DNA from: Ignelater luminosus
Lineage: Eukaryota; Arthropoda; Insecta; Coleoptera; Elateridae
Reading direction: 5' to 3'
DNA: 64,000 nt
Assembly: GCA_011009095.1 (NCBI GenBank)
Contig: VTPC01006054.1
Location: 124,001 to 188,000 of the forward strand
Below the pieces are notes generated by a model, which saw nothing but the letters and a program-made list of their open reading frames with translations, was not told where the DNA came from and made no database searches. The translations under genes and the position numbers were made by a program. Position 1 is the first letter of the stretch. Every line of letters begins with the position of its first letter. Below, one piece after another: positions 35,730 through 47,799 of the stretch.

Positions 35730-38700
35730 AAATAGTTTAACCGGTGTTTGGTTTTCCCATTTCTTAAGAAGCTTAATGAAGGGCGAAGTCCAAATCTGGG
35801 TTTCCAAAGCTCGTGCTCGAATTTAACTCTTAAGAATCCTAATGAAGAGCCAAACCCAAACTTAAACCACCGGCGTAGAACGACCCATGTTTGGATTTAG
35901 CTCACTTAAAAAGGTCAAAGAAGGACGAGAGCCGATCTTGTACTGCAGCTTAACCTGTGTTTGGATGTAGCTTTAGAATGAATATTAAAGAAGGGTAAAG
36001 CTCTATCTTGACCCATTCACTGTCCGTGTTTGGATTTAGTATTTTTTAGAAGGTTCGTGGAAGGCGAAGGCCGATGTTGAATAGCATAGCTGGACCTGTG
36101 TTCGGATTTAGTTTTCTTAAAAAGGTTAATGGAAGGTGAAGCCCAATCTCGGGCCATCAAACGTGGCCCAGTGTATCTCTTATTTAATTTTTGTAAGAAA
36201 GTCTGTGAAGGGCGAAGCCCGATGTTGCACGGAATAGTCCGACTCCTAGTTGAATTCAGTATTAATAAGAAGTTTAATGGAAGGTATAGCTCGATCTTGG
36301 GGCATTAAAGCTAGCCTACAGAGCTTGATTCGTATTTTAATTTAACTCTCTTACCACCAGAGATGTTTGAATTCAGCTTTTTTTAAGCAGGTTAAGAAGA
36401 ATAAAGGTCGATATTGAGCCACCAAAGGCTGCCCTTCAGTGGCATGAAACGAGCCGGTCACGATTTAGTTTTTTTAAACGTTAATGGAAAGTGAAATCCC
36501 ACTGAGAGGCCCATTCAAAGGCATAGCTTGCTTCGTGTTCAAATTTAGTTTTCTTAAGAAGATTAATGGGAGGCGAAGACCGATTTTGTACGACAGAAAT
36601 TGACCTGTGTTCGGATTTAGCTTTCGTAAGAAGGTTAATGATGGGTGAAGGTTAATCTTGGGCTACCGGGGGTGACCTATTGTATGGTTTGGTTTCTGCT
36701 TGTATTGTAAGAGCAAAGCATAGTGTTGAATGGCATAGTCCGACCCCTGGTCGGATTTAGCCTTCCTAAGAAGATTAATCAAAGGTAAAGCAAAGCTTGA
36801 TCCGTATTGATTTAACTCTCTTAAGAAAGCTAACAATAGACGTAACCTGAATTTGGACCACCGAAGAAGGTTTGTTATATGGCATAAATCTACTTGTGTC
36901 TAAATTCAACTCTCTTAAGAAGGTCAAAGAAAAATGAATGTCGATTTTGAGCCACTAAAGGTGGCCCTTTGAATGACATAGCTTAACCCGTCATCGGATT
37001 AAGTTTTCTTAATGTTAAACAAAGGCGAAGTCCGATCTTGCGCTGTTAAAGGCAGCCTTTGATTGGCATGAAACAAACCAGTTTAAATTTAGTTTTCTTA
37101 AAAATGTTAATGGAGAGCAAAGCCCTACTGAAAGAAGCCCGTTGAATGACATGGTCCGTTTTCTTTAGAAGGTAAATGAATAATAAAGCAGGATTTTGCC
37201 CGGCAGGACCCGTTTTCAGATCTAGCTTTTTCAAGAAGGTTAATGAAGGGCGAAGGCCAATCTTGGGCCACCAGAGGTGGCCTATTGTATGGCATAGTTC
37301 AATTTGTGTTCGTATCTAACTTTCGTAAGAAAGCCAATTTTGGGCCACCAAAGGTTTTCTTAAGAAGGTTAATGGAAGACGAAAGTAGATGTTAAATAGC
37401 ATAGTTCGACCCCTGTTCGAATTTGGTTTCCATAAGAAGATTACTGGAAGGCAAAGCTCGATCTTGACTCTGAGATTCCGAGTTGATTCCTTATATAGCA
37501 GAGCTTGACCAGTGTTTTGATTTAACTCTTTTAAGAATGCTAAGGCAAAACCCGTACTTGAAATTCATTGTATGACATATAAAAATGCGTGTTTGGATTC
37601 AGTTCTCTTAAGAATCATAAAGAAGGATAAAGATTGATCTTAAGCAGCCAAAGGTGGCCTTTTGAATGACCCGTATTTGGATTTAGTTATGCAAAACAAG
37701 GGCGAACTCGATCTTGCGCCTTTAAAGGCCGTCCTTAAGTGGCATAGGCCAGCCATCTTAGTGAAGTTGCCTTGGTTGCCTTCAGAACGCGCGTTATCTC
37801 CTCTATTTATTCTTGCCCCTTTACGCTTGGTTGTACTTTTAAAATAATCAAACTAGATCTGCAGCTAAACCGAAGCTCTGTCCATTCTACGCTTTCCTCG
37901 GCCACTTCTTTTTTAGCTTGAAAACGCTAATCTGGTTTCGAATTAGTTTTCTTTAAAATGTCAATAAAAAGTGAAACTTCACTGAAAGAGGGCCGTTGAA
38001 TGGCATAGCCTGCTTTGTGTTTGAATTTAGTTTTCTTAAGGAAGGTAGAGTACTTTGACCTGTATTCGGATTTAGCTATCGTAAATAGGCTCGTTCGGAG
38101 ATAACTTTCTTAAGAAAATTAATGAAAGCCGAAGCCCGATCTTGGACCACCGGAAGTGGTCTATTGTATGGCATAGTTTGATCTGCGTTTATATTTAGCT
38201 TTCGTAAGAAGGTTACTAAAGGGTGAAGTCCGATATCGAATAGAATAGCGCGACCCGTATTTTGATTTAGTCTTCTTAAGAAGGTTAATGAAGGACTTAG
38301 CCCGATGTTAAATAGCATAGAACCTATCAAAGTTTTGTATGCCATAACTTGGCCGGTGTTTTAGTTTTTCTGCTTTCTTAAGAAAGCTAATGGAGGGCGA
38401 AGTTCAAGCTTGGGCTATCAAAGCTGGCCCTTTCGTGATCGGATTTAACTCTCTTAAAAATACTAATGAAAGCCAAAGCCCAAACTTGGACCACCGGCAT
38501 AAAACGAATCTTGCTTGTGATTAGCTCACTGAAAAAGGTCAAAGAACGACAAAAGCCAATCTTTCCGTAGCTTAACCCGTGTTTGAATTAACTCTCGTAC
38601 GAATGTTAAAAAAAGGGAAAAGTCCGATCTTGCGCCACCGAAGGTGAGGCGTTGATTGGCATAAAACAAACCGTGTTTGAATTTAGATTTCGTAAGAAGG

Positions 38701-40440
38701 TTAATGGAAGACGAAGCCCAAACTCAATAGTTCGACCTGTATTCGTATTTAGCTTTCGTGAGAAGATTAATGGAGGGCAAAGCTCATTAATAAAAGGCAT
38801 AATTTGACTCCTGTTTGGATTTAGTTTTCATAAGAGCAGAGCTTGACCCAAGTTTCTATTTAACTTTCTTAATTCTTAAGAATGCTAATGAAAGGAGAAA
38901 CCAGACTTGCACCACCAGACGTGGTTCGTTTTATAGTATAGAACGACCTGCATTTGAATTCATTTCTCTTAAGAAGCTCAAAGAAGGATGAAGGTTGATC
39001 TTGAGCCACCAAAAGTGGCCCTTTAAATGAAAGCTTAACCTGTTTTTAGATTTAGTTCTCTTATCAAAGGTGACGCTTGAATGGTATAAAACGAGCCGGT
39101 TTCGATTTAGTTTTCTTAAAAATGTTAATGAAGAGCGAAGTCTCACTGAAAAAGCCCATTGAATACCATAGCCCACTTGGTGTTCGAGTTTAGTTGTCTT
39201 AAGAAGGTTAATGAAAGGCAAAGCCCGATCTTGTACGGTATAATTTGACCTTAATAATTAAAAAGATTAATGGGGAGCGAAGTTGGCTCTTCATATAGCA
39301 GTGCTTGACCCGCATTCTAATTGAATTCTTTTAAGAATGCTAATGAAAGTCGAAACTCGAGCTTGGACTACTGGAGGTGGTCCGTTGTACGGCGTAGAAC
39401 GACCCGTGCTTGGTTTAGCTCTATTAAGAAGGTGAAAAAAAACTGAAGATCGATGTTGAGCCATAGCTAGTTTGGATTTAGTTCTCGTAAGAATGTTAAA
39501 GAAAGGCAGATCGCAATTTTGCGCCGCCAAAGGTTGCTCATTAAATGGCATAAAAAAACCGTGTTTGGATTTATCTTTTTTAAGAATGTTAATTGAAAGC
39601 AAAGCCCAATTGATCTTGGCCTACTGAAAGTGGCCCGTTGAATGGCATAGGCCAACTCGTATTCGGTTTAAATTTTTTAAGAAGGTTAATGGAAGGCAAA
39701 GTATGATTTCGGTGGCCCATTGTACGGCATGGCTCAACCTATTTTTTGTAAGAAGGCCAAGCCCGTTGTCGAATTGCAGAATCTGGCCCGTGTTTGGTTT
39801 TAGTTTTCTTGAAAAGGTTAATAAAAGACCAAGTGCATGGCATAGTTTGCGCTGTGTTCGTATCTGCTTTCATAAAAAGATTAATAAATGGCAAAACTCG
39901 ATGTTGAATGGCATAGACCGACCCGTGCTCGGATTTAGTTTTCTTAAGAAGCTTAATGAAGGGCCAAGCCCTATGTTGAATAGCATAATTTCTTAAGGAG
40001 GTTAATGGAAAATGGAGCCCGATGCATGGCATAATTTGACCTGTATTCGTATTTAGCTTTCGTAAGAAGGTCAATAAAGTACCAAGCCCGTTAATGAATT
40101 GCAGAACGTGATCCGTGTTTTGTTAATAGTTTTCTTAAAAAGGTTAATAAATGACAAAGTCTGATGCATCGCATAGTTTGCCCTGTGTTCGTATTTAGTT
40201 TTCATAAGAAGGTTATTGAAGGATGAAGCTGGATGGTAAATGGCATAACCCGATCCGTGCTCGGTTTTAGTTTTCTTAAGAAGGTTAATGGAAGGCGGAG
40301 CCCGATGCATGGAATGATTTGACCTGTATTGGTATCTAGCTTTTTTAAAAAGGTTAGTGAAGGGCGAAGCTCAATCTTGGGCCACCGAAGGTACCCATTG
40401 TATGTAATAGTTCGAACCGTGTTTATATTTAGTTTTTTTA
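35730..40440 (+). repeat. Large hairpin minisatellite array, unit about 98 bp, roughly 45 units
   Basis: The unit is approximately TTTAGTTTTCTTAAGAAGG, then TTAATGGAAGGCGAAGCCC, then GATCTTGGGCCACCGAAGG, then TGGCCCGTTGAATGGCATAG, then CCCGACCCGTGTTCGGA. Units are diverged by substitutions and deletions. Three small palindromes recur: TTCTTAAGAA, GGGCGAAGCCC and GGCCACC-N3-GGTGGCC (a perfect example at 37266-37282). The unit is not a multiple of three and stops are frequent, so frames of 60-110 codons inside (for example 39739-40074) are shadows. The unit count is an estimate from length and period. Confidence 0.82.
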
Positions 40441-40719
40441 GAAAACTTCAACTGTCTTGAAATAAAAAGAATCCGGGTAGGTGGTTGTTGTAGACGGTCA
40501 CACCTATTTTACTCCAGAATGGCGAAAAAAAAAGAAGTGCAGTAGGCCTGCTCCTAATCGGAGCCGCAAACCAAGCAAAGCGTCTAGAAGTGTAACGGCC
40601 ATGCCGAGTTGCAACAGCTCTGTCTACTAGCTATCTATCGAGTTTAATCATTAATTCGTCTGGTTTTTTCAATAACTTATCCTGAGACCACTCTACTGAA
40701 GATCCGCGAGCATAACCTT

Positions 40720-41550
40720 TAAAATTATAATAAACTGCTTTGTTACATTGGCATTGTAACGTCTGCAGATAAGGAATCCAGAATTTATAAATAACTCAAG
40801 CTAATACAATAAATTTAGGATATATCTAACTATGTAAAAATCATTATATCTAGTTTTCTGTTACTACCGATAGGCATACATAAAACATAAAAGCTGTTTA
40901 CTATCCGGATTTGTTCATTAACTGAACGGAATTTAAAAAGACATCTTGATGTCTTGAAATCAAACTCTGACAACTATAATAATAAAGATAGACCTTTTTT
41001 AGTAAAAATATATTTGTTCACATAAACGATAATCAAACTAAGTTTACGCAACAAGAAATAAGATCCTTTTCATTTAAACTGCCTAATTGTAAGTGGAATT
41101 CATGGTAATTTCGTATGGCATAGCTTGACCCGTGTTTGATTTTTGACTCTCTTGAGAGGGTTAATGGAAGCAGAAGCCCAAACTTAATGGGCCTTTCATA
41201 AAATAGCCGAATCTTTTGAGAAAAATAATGAAAGGAGAAGCCCGATCCTGGACAATCGAAGGTGCAACTTAGAAATTTACTAGTAGAATGAAATTAGGAT
41301 ACGTCGAATTATGTAAAAATCATTGCATCCGATTTCCTGTTGCTATCGATAGGTATACATCCTGTAAATGTTGTTTACTTTCTGGATTTGTTCATAAATC
41401 GTCCTAAATCTGAAAAGATATCTTAGAGAGGTATATCAGAGTTAGACAACATCGACACTATATAATAAACAACAAAATGTATTTGTTTACGTAAACGGCA
41501 ATCAAATTCATTTTATTTAAAAAAAATAAAATTTATTTGAATTGTCCAAA
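40720..41550 (+). repeat. Array-flanking segments, copies 2 and 3, with two hairpin units between
   Basis: The flank seen at 35090 recurs from CATTGTAACGTCTGCAGATA (40752) to about 41095. A few hairpin-repeat units follow (41100-41275: CGTATGGCATAGCTTGACCC, GGTTAATGGAAGCAGAAGCC), then the flank begins again (TTAGGATACGTCGAATTATG, 41295) and runs to about 41550. The alternation flank-array-flank-array-flank is direct, not inverted. Confidence 0.65.
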
Positions 41551-41559
41551 TGGAATTCT

Positions 41560-43960
41560 TAGTAGTTTTGTATGCAAATTGGCAAAAGCCAGAAGTAAAA
41601 TCTACTTTCGTACCTATTGATAAATGTCTTGATACAGAAATCCTGAAAGCTTAAGAAGCTTGAAAATTATAATTTTTTGTTATTCTTCCGAATGTCGGAT
41701 TTGCAGAAAAGTGCAGCATAAGAAGAATCTAAATTATTGGCTATTGAAAACAGTACGTTCATAGAGCTGCAAAAAATCTTTTAACTTTCGAGAACTGCTC
41801 ATCTTAAATTCTGAAAATTGAAAAAATTGCATGCGAGAAGTTTTTTTTGTTAAAGCTAAAAAGCAACGTTTAGTGAAATTGAAATTTGCTTTAAAAGGAA
41901 GGTTGCATTTTAATGAGCAGTTTACTTCTTGCTTATGTTACTATTAGGTGTCTAAAATTGAGGTTATGTTCTTGCAAACTAAAGCGATTAATTGAAAATG
42001 GGTTATTTAATTATGAAAATTCTTTTGTGGAAACTTAAGAAAAAAGATTGATCATTAGTAATGTCTTTTTGAGAACATTCTGTATTAGACAGTTAATTTC
42101 AACTTAAAATACAAGATTAGACTGGAAAATCCGTAAACTACCCAAAATGAAAATTCACATAAAATAATTATAAGCTTGTAAACACCAGCTGGATGTAAAC
42201 ACAACTTAACTTGATAAATGTTTCACCAAATAAATAATTCATTTAACGGATAAAGGGCGAAAAGGGCAATAACATAAGTTGTTGTGGCTACTACGTTACT
42301 GTTCAAGAGAACTATCACCCAACTGGGTGAAGTTATACTAAAATGTGCGAAAAGTAGTACTGAAAAGGATTTGATTACGGATTGTGGTCGTAACACGCTA
42401 GAAGTGAGGTTAAGTGGTCTATTTGTTATACTTTGTTACATTCATTCCGATTATTTTTTAATTTTTTTTGGTTTTTTAATTAATTTTAATTATCATAGAG
42501 GTGAAGTTTTAGAAATAATTGTGATGTATGGAAAGTTAGGTTAGAATTTAGAGAAACATGATACACGCGCCGGAGACAACCTAAAGTTAGGTTAGCTTTT
42601 TTCCGGTAAACAAAGTTAATAATCCTTGAGAGTTATAAATAACCTTTTATTAAATTCCTTAATTATTGCACCCATTTTATTTACAGAGAGACTGGTGGTT
42701 TATCCTTTATATTTTGCCGGAAATATCGTATGATATTAGTTATGTGTAGGCCTACGCAGTTTAGCTCCTTAATTCAACAATATTAAATTTATTTCATACT
42801 TGTGGTCATTCCTCTTAAATAATGGAATATTTTCTTTAATATAAATATCTAATAATAACTTTTTTCTTTATTAAACTCAAATAAACTAAAGTCAAGTTAA
42901 CATTATTAAAACCATAAATTTCCAATGACTTTTTAATTTTGCGAAGAAAATCCTCACGGCAAACACCAAACAAAAAAAATTGAGAAACCGTCTCGTCTGG
43001 TACGTACTACTCTTTCTTCCACAAGATTCTTTAGCCTCTTTGGAGTGGCACTCATCACTCGAATCGATAGAATCCCGGATTTTTGTCAAATTATCCCTTT
43101 GCGTGGGCTAAACAAAGGACGAATCCGCCAGCATTAACATTCGTGTAAAGAAGATGGAAATGCCAGGCCAAGGGATTTTATCCATGTAGTTACTACCGTG
43201 GGGAGGTTGTCTTGCAAAATTGTTAGGCTACGATTTTTCAAGAGAGAGAGAACGAAAACGAAACAGCCGATGGCAACAAGAGCGAAGTTTAAAGAAAAAG
43301 TTTTATTAATTCAACCGCGTTGCGTTATTTCAGTCTTACATTTTATATAAAATAAAAGTAAAAAAATTGTAATGCAACATACCAATAAATTTAATGCTTA
43401 TTTATCTCGAACTGCATACTAGTTGGAAGTGACCTACAGCGACACTGCACGTATTGGTGACGTACGTTACGAGAGAGCGATGCAGTTCTCGAAGTAACGT
43501 TTTCCGGTTTGTAATCCAATCCAATACGAATCTCACTTGAGTTGTGAAATTAGATTTGCCAAAATCAATTCCTATTTACTAAACTCTTACGTACAAATCT
43601 GCAAAACGATGGGGGATTCCATATTGAACGTGATGAGTCATTTTTACTTATTAAAGGAGAAAAAAAATTCGCGATTTCATCAGTTTTTGTTCCAATTTCA
43701 GTTCACTTGCTAAAAATTTCCCGAAACATTTTACCTCTGGTTCGGTAACATCAGGCGAGCGCGAAGTATGAATTTTTAATAAGAAAAACTGTTTACTATA
43801 AGCTCAGAAGAAATAACCTGTCAGCTAACGGGTGACCTTTAAGTCCTCTGCCACGAGAAACGAAGCAAAACGGAAAATCGGCGAAAACCTTCGGACCGCA
43901 GTGAAAACCGCAAACGCACTTATTATCGGGAAAAAGACTCTTTGTATATTGATAACAAGA
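41560..43960. other. No gene established
   Basis: An 86-codon frame at 42284-42544 starts with GTG and has coding-like composition for its first 45 codons before a possible donor at GAA|GTGAGG. It is too weak to call a gene. The rest is AT-rich. Confidence 0.4.
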
Positions 43961-43970
43961 AGTGACTTAC

Positions 43971-44190
43971 CTCTAGGAAAGCTGGTGAGGAACAGACTGC
44001 TAGTGGCGTCCAGACGGGAGTCGGGATCGCAGGAAGGCGACAGTCAGCTGAGTGTTTGGCCTACTTGGCCAGCAGGACGAGTAAGCGGCAGGAACAAGGA
44101 GCAGGACACGCTGTGCCGAGGCATGCGTCCTATACGAGATGCAACAGGCGATCAATATCACAGTCACTGCTAAGTCGCGCAACATATATA
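43971..44190 (-). promoter_or_regulatory. Candidate TATA promoter and first exon of a minus-strand transcript
   Basis: On the minus strand TATATAT (44184-44190 on plus) is followed 23 bp later by GCAGTGACTG, an initiator-like word. The next 200 bp are markedly more GC-rich than the surroundings and end in a strong donor, CTAGAG|GTAAGTCACTT (boundary at 43971). The frame inside (MLRDLAVTVILIACCISY..) looks signal-peptide-like but stops about 40 bp before the donor, so the exon may be non-coding. No partner exon was found downstream. Confidence 0.25.
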
Positions 44191-44279
44191 CAGTGTGATG
44201 CGATCGCTTTGGGGTCGTTGGAATTTTAATTAACATGAGACGAAACGCAATTACCGGCGCCATCTATGATCATTAAAAA

Positions 44280-46285
44280 GACGCGACTATTACTTTAAAA
44301 GAAATTGCTAAGTGAAAACTCTTTTGAGAGAACCGCTTACTACTTTTGCTTATTACATTTTTTATTAAATACGTACACATATAAACAGTTCAATAACCAA
44401 AGAAAAAAAATTGGAATAATAAAGAAAAACAAAAAGTTCTTAAAACGCCCGAAGCAGATAGAAGTCGATGAAAAGAAAATAAATACCAGAGGAATTTCGC
44501 AAATATCTTGCAAAGTTATACTGTTATTACTAGATTTCCTTTTTTATTTCTTAATTGCGTTGATCTTTAATTTTTTAATCACAAATAGAGAGATATTTTG
44601 CTATTTTAAGTTAATTCAAGTTCTTTGTTTACTTATCTTAGTTTGATAAGATTTTTTATTAAAAGGAGTAAAAAAAGAAGCAAATTTGTTAGAAACATTC
44701 AGATAATAATTCCTCGATTTATACCAAACCTATTGTAACAAAAATTTGTTGCAATTAAAACTGTCCAATGTATTGTTTTTATTGCAAGCTTCATGTAAAC
44801 TATTAATTGCGTAAAGGTTAAATTCTGCCTGTTCTAAGAAAAGACTGGAAAATGCATGAAAGTAAATTCACTTGATAAATTTTCAAACCTAAGATATGTG
44901 GCATTGAGGCAAGGGGATGAACGATATGATGTGGTTGGTAGTTTGTCTCAGCTAGGCTCTGTTACTATTAAGTTGCTCCTTGCTAACTTTGGTGAAGTTA
45001 ATTAAAATAATCTCATAAGTAGTAGTAGTAGTTTTACTCAAAGTAAGCTTTGTTGTCTTTACAACTGTAAAGTGTTATTAAAAGTGAGGTAAGCCAGTCA
45101 AACAAATCAATTAAATTGAGAAATTCAAAATTAGAGAGAACGTTTATTATTATATCTATTCAATCGTAACCTGAAGAAATGGTAGATGTACTAAGTACAT
45201 GTACAGATGAAATCAGTATTGTAAAACTCAAGCTAAGACAAAAAGAAAAAAACTTCTGAGTATTTTCTGGTTTAAAGATTTGATCATTCATCATTCATTT
45301 GTGTTACGGAATCTATCCATATAATTATGCTTTTCAATTTAATAAAACACTTTTAACAGGAAGAAGGTTTATTATATTTATTGTAATTTGGAGTAATTTA
45401 CTAGTGTTTGACTTAACCAATGTATGTTTGGTTATAAATACACAGACAGTAATTATTTAATTTAATATCATAACAATGAATGCATGGACTTTATTATTTG
45501 CGGTAAAGTTTCAAGCAAAACTTCTCTTTTTGTTCTCTTTACGAAGTTTAAGGTAAACTCTAAAAGTTCAACTTTTCTTGTGTTCCAGAAACTGTAGATC
45601 ATTTTTAAAGATGTTGAGGAAAGTCTGTCCAACCTACCTAACCATTACTTTACTCTTTCTAGTCGACTTTAATTTACTTTCACTTTCAAGTCACTTGTCA
45701 ATCTTAATTTCTGAATGATCAACGCCTTCTTTCGAAATGTTCCAAAACAGTGCATCAAACCATTTCAAAAACACCTTGGCTGTTTTAAGATCAAGAGGGT
45801 TCAGTCGTTTGAAGGCCCTTTATTTGAAAATCCAACTTAGCCAAAATTGGCTTATGGATTCTGGTGATGTGATAATGAGCCCTTGGGACAAACGAGGATT
45901 TCAGACCTGGTCAGGGCCGTTCCAAGATTAACAAAGAAAAAACTAAATGTTATTACAGCTCGAGCTCCGCTTTCCCAACCAACCCAAAGATGAGACGAAA
46001 GACTCGAATAGTTTGTAGTGGTGATAAAATATTACACAATTTTCACTTACCTTTGGTTTTACAGTTGCTGCATTTTCAAATTATAATGTGTTGTTATGCT
46101 TGCCAACAAGCCAACTTGTAAGATTGGGAAGTAACTGTAATTAAAAGAAATAAGAACAAAAAAAGAGAAATATGTACGATTTATCTTCAAAAAAGCCAGA
46201 GAAACGGCAATATAAAACATATCGCGGCCGATCTTAAAATAGCAAACGATTTTAAAAAACAAAACAAAAACAAATTTATTATTGC
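44280..46285. other. No gene recognised
   Basis: AT-rich sequence with a short AGT microsatellite at about 45020. Frames at 44305-44646 and 45737-45931 lack recognisable domains. Confidence 0.4.
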
Positions 46286-46289
46286 TAAT

Positions 46290-47400
46290 TTACTGGTAGA
46301 TACAGATCGGGTTGCATCCTCTCGCGCTTGTCTCATATGGCATGGGAGCGCTCCTTCCTTTTTTATTGCTCTTGGCGTAGGAACAGGTGCGACTGCCGGC
46401 TAGGTCAGTTTGGTTCAAAACAGACCTAACAACCATTTTCAGATAACTAAATACACACAATGGATCACCTACGGTGGTTAAAGTCGGATTTCGTCCTCCA
46501 TTAGGAGGAGTAATTTACAAACGCGGGTCAAATTGAACTCTAGCAGACAAGGTCGGACAGTGCTCCCCAACATGCCTCATTTGGTGGTTCAAGGCTCTCC
46601 ATTTAAAATTTCTTCGGAAAGTTAGAATGAACGAACGGGTCGGGTTGCGCTCCGCCACGCTTGTCTCATATGAAATACTCTCTTTTGTTCACAAAAGAGG
46701 TCTGACTGTGCTCTCCATCAACTATTTTAAGATAAATAAATACGAACATGGATCAGGCCACTTTTGATGGCCCATGCTCGACTTAGTCCTCCACTAAGAA
46801 GTGTAACTTACAAATACGGGGCATTTTAAGATTTTCTATAGGCCACCTACAAGAGTCTAAGGTCGGATGCCACTTTCTAACATGCCACTTTTAGTGGTCC
46901 ACTTTTGTTCACAAAAGATCGGGCTGCGCTGTCCATTTAACCATTTTAGGAGAATTACAAATACGCAACTTTTCATCTAATTATGATGGCCTAGGTCGAG
47001 TTTTACCTTCCATTAAGAAGAGTGAAGTATAAACGCAAATGGGAATGTATTCTCCCACAGGCCTTGGATACCCGCTACATCTGGCCACCTGTAGTGGCCT
47101 AAGCTTGGGATTCACCTTCCATTAACCTTCTTCGGAGAGCTACAGGTCGGGCTACGCCCTTCCACGCTTGCCTCAAAGGAGCGCTCTTATTACATAGAAT
47201 TTTTAATCTTATTAGAGTAGGAACAGGCGTGGCTGCCTGTAGTGACCACCAATTGATTGGTTTTTGTAATTATTTTAAGAGAATTAGATACGACTACGTA
47301 AAGGCCACCTGTGGTGACCTATGCTTGAGCTTCGCCCTTCATTAATCTTTTTTGCAGATTTAAAAACGATCTAACGATATCAGACGACCCTTTTCCACAC
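46290..47400 (-). repeat. Hairpin minisatellite region, minus orientation
   Basis: On the minus strand units contain GAAGGTGAATCCC-like, ATTAATGGAAGG-like and GTGGCC-like words in the same order as the other hairpin arrays. The plus strand shows GGCCACCTGTAGTGGCC near 47084, a stem with a five-base loop. Recurrent CACGCTTGTCTCATATG and AGGAACAGG phrases mark a longer period of roughly 300 bp here. Confidence 0.6.
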
Positions 47401-47799
47401 TTGTCTCATTTGAGATGAAAAGTTTCCTCAGGGCGCACTTCATTCTGAAGTCTGCGCTGTAATATTCTGCACTATCTAGAAAGCGAAAAGCATGATCATA
47501 ATGATTCAAAGGATGACGATGTTCAATGGAACGCGAAGCGCCACCATAATAATAATAGGTCTCACAGTAGGGTTTAACAAGAAAGTAGCAAAAAAGTGAC
47601 TAACTAGAAATTGCAAACAAGTGACTAAACAGTAGCCAAAGCATTTGCAAGCAAAGAATAAAAAACTTTATTTATGAAAATAAACTCATTAGCGAACATA
47701 CAAAATTCATAAATACACATGAAATGTTCTTTTTCTACTCCCAGCTAGCCTTGAACGATAAATTAAAAAAATCGATTCCTTTTTGCACAAAACGGTTCG

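Noticed and set aside
36200..36225. Self-cleaving ribozyme (hammerhead) in the hairpin minisatellite
   Set aside because: The units contain CGAAGC and short stems, but I could not find the CTGANGA core together with GAAA in the needed order.
39739..40074. 111-codon minus frame and several others between 35.7 and 40.4 kb
   Set aside because: They follow the tandem repeat of about 98 bp, change with each unit and share only repeat-derived words such as LINLFKKTK.
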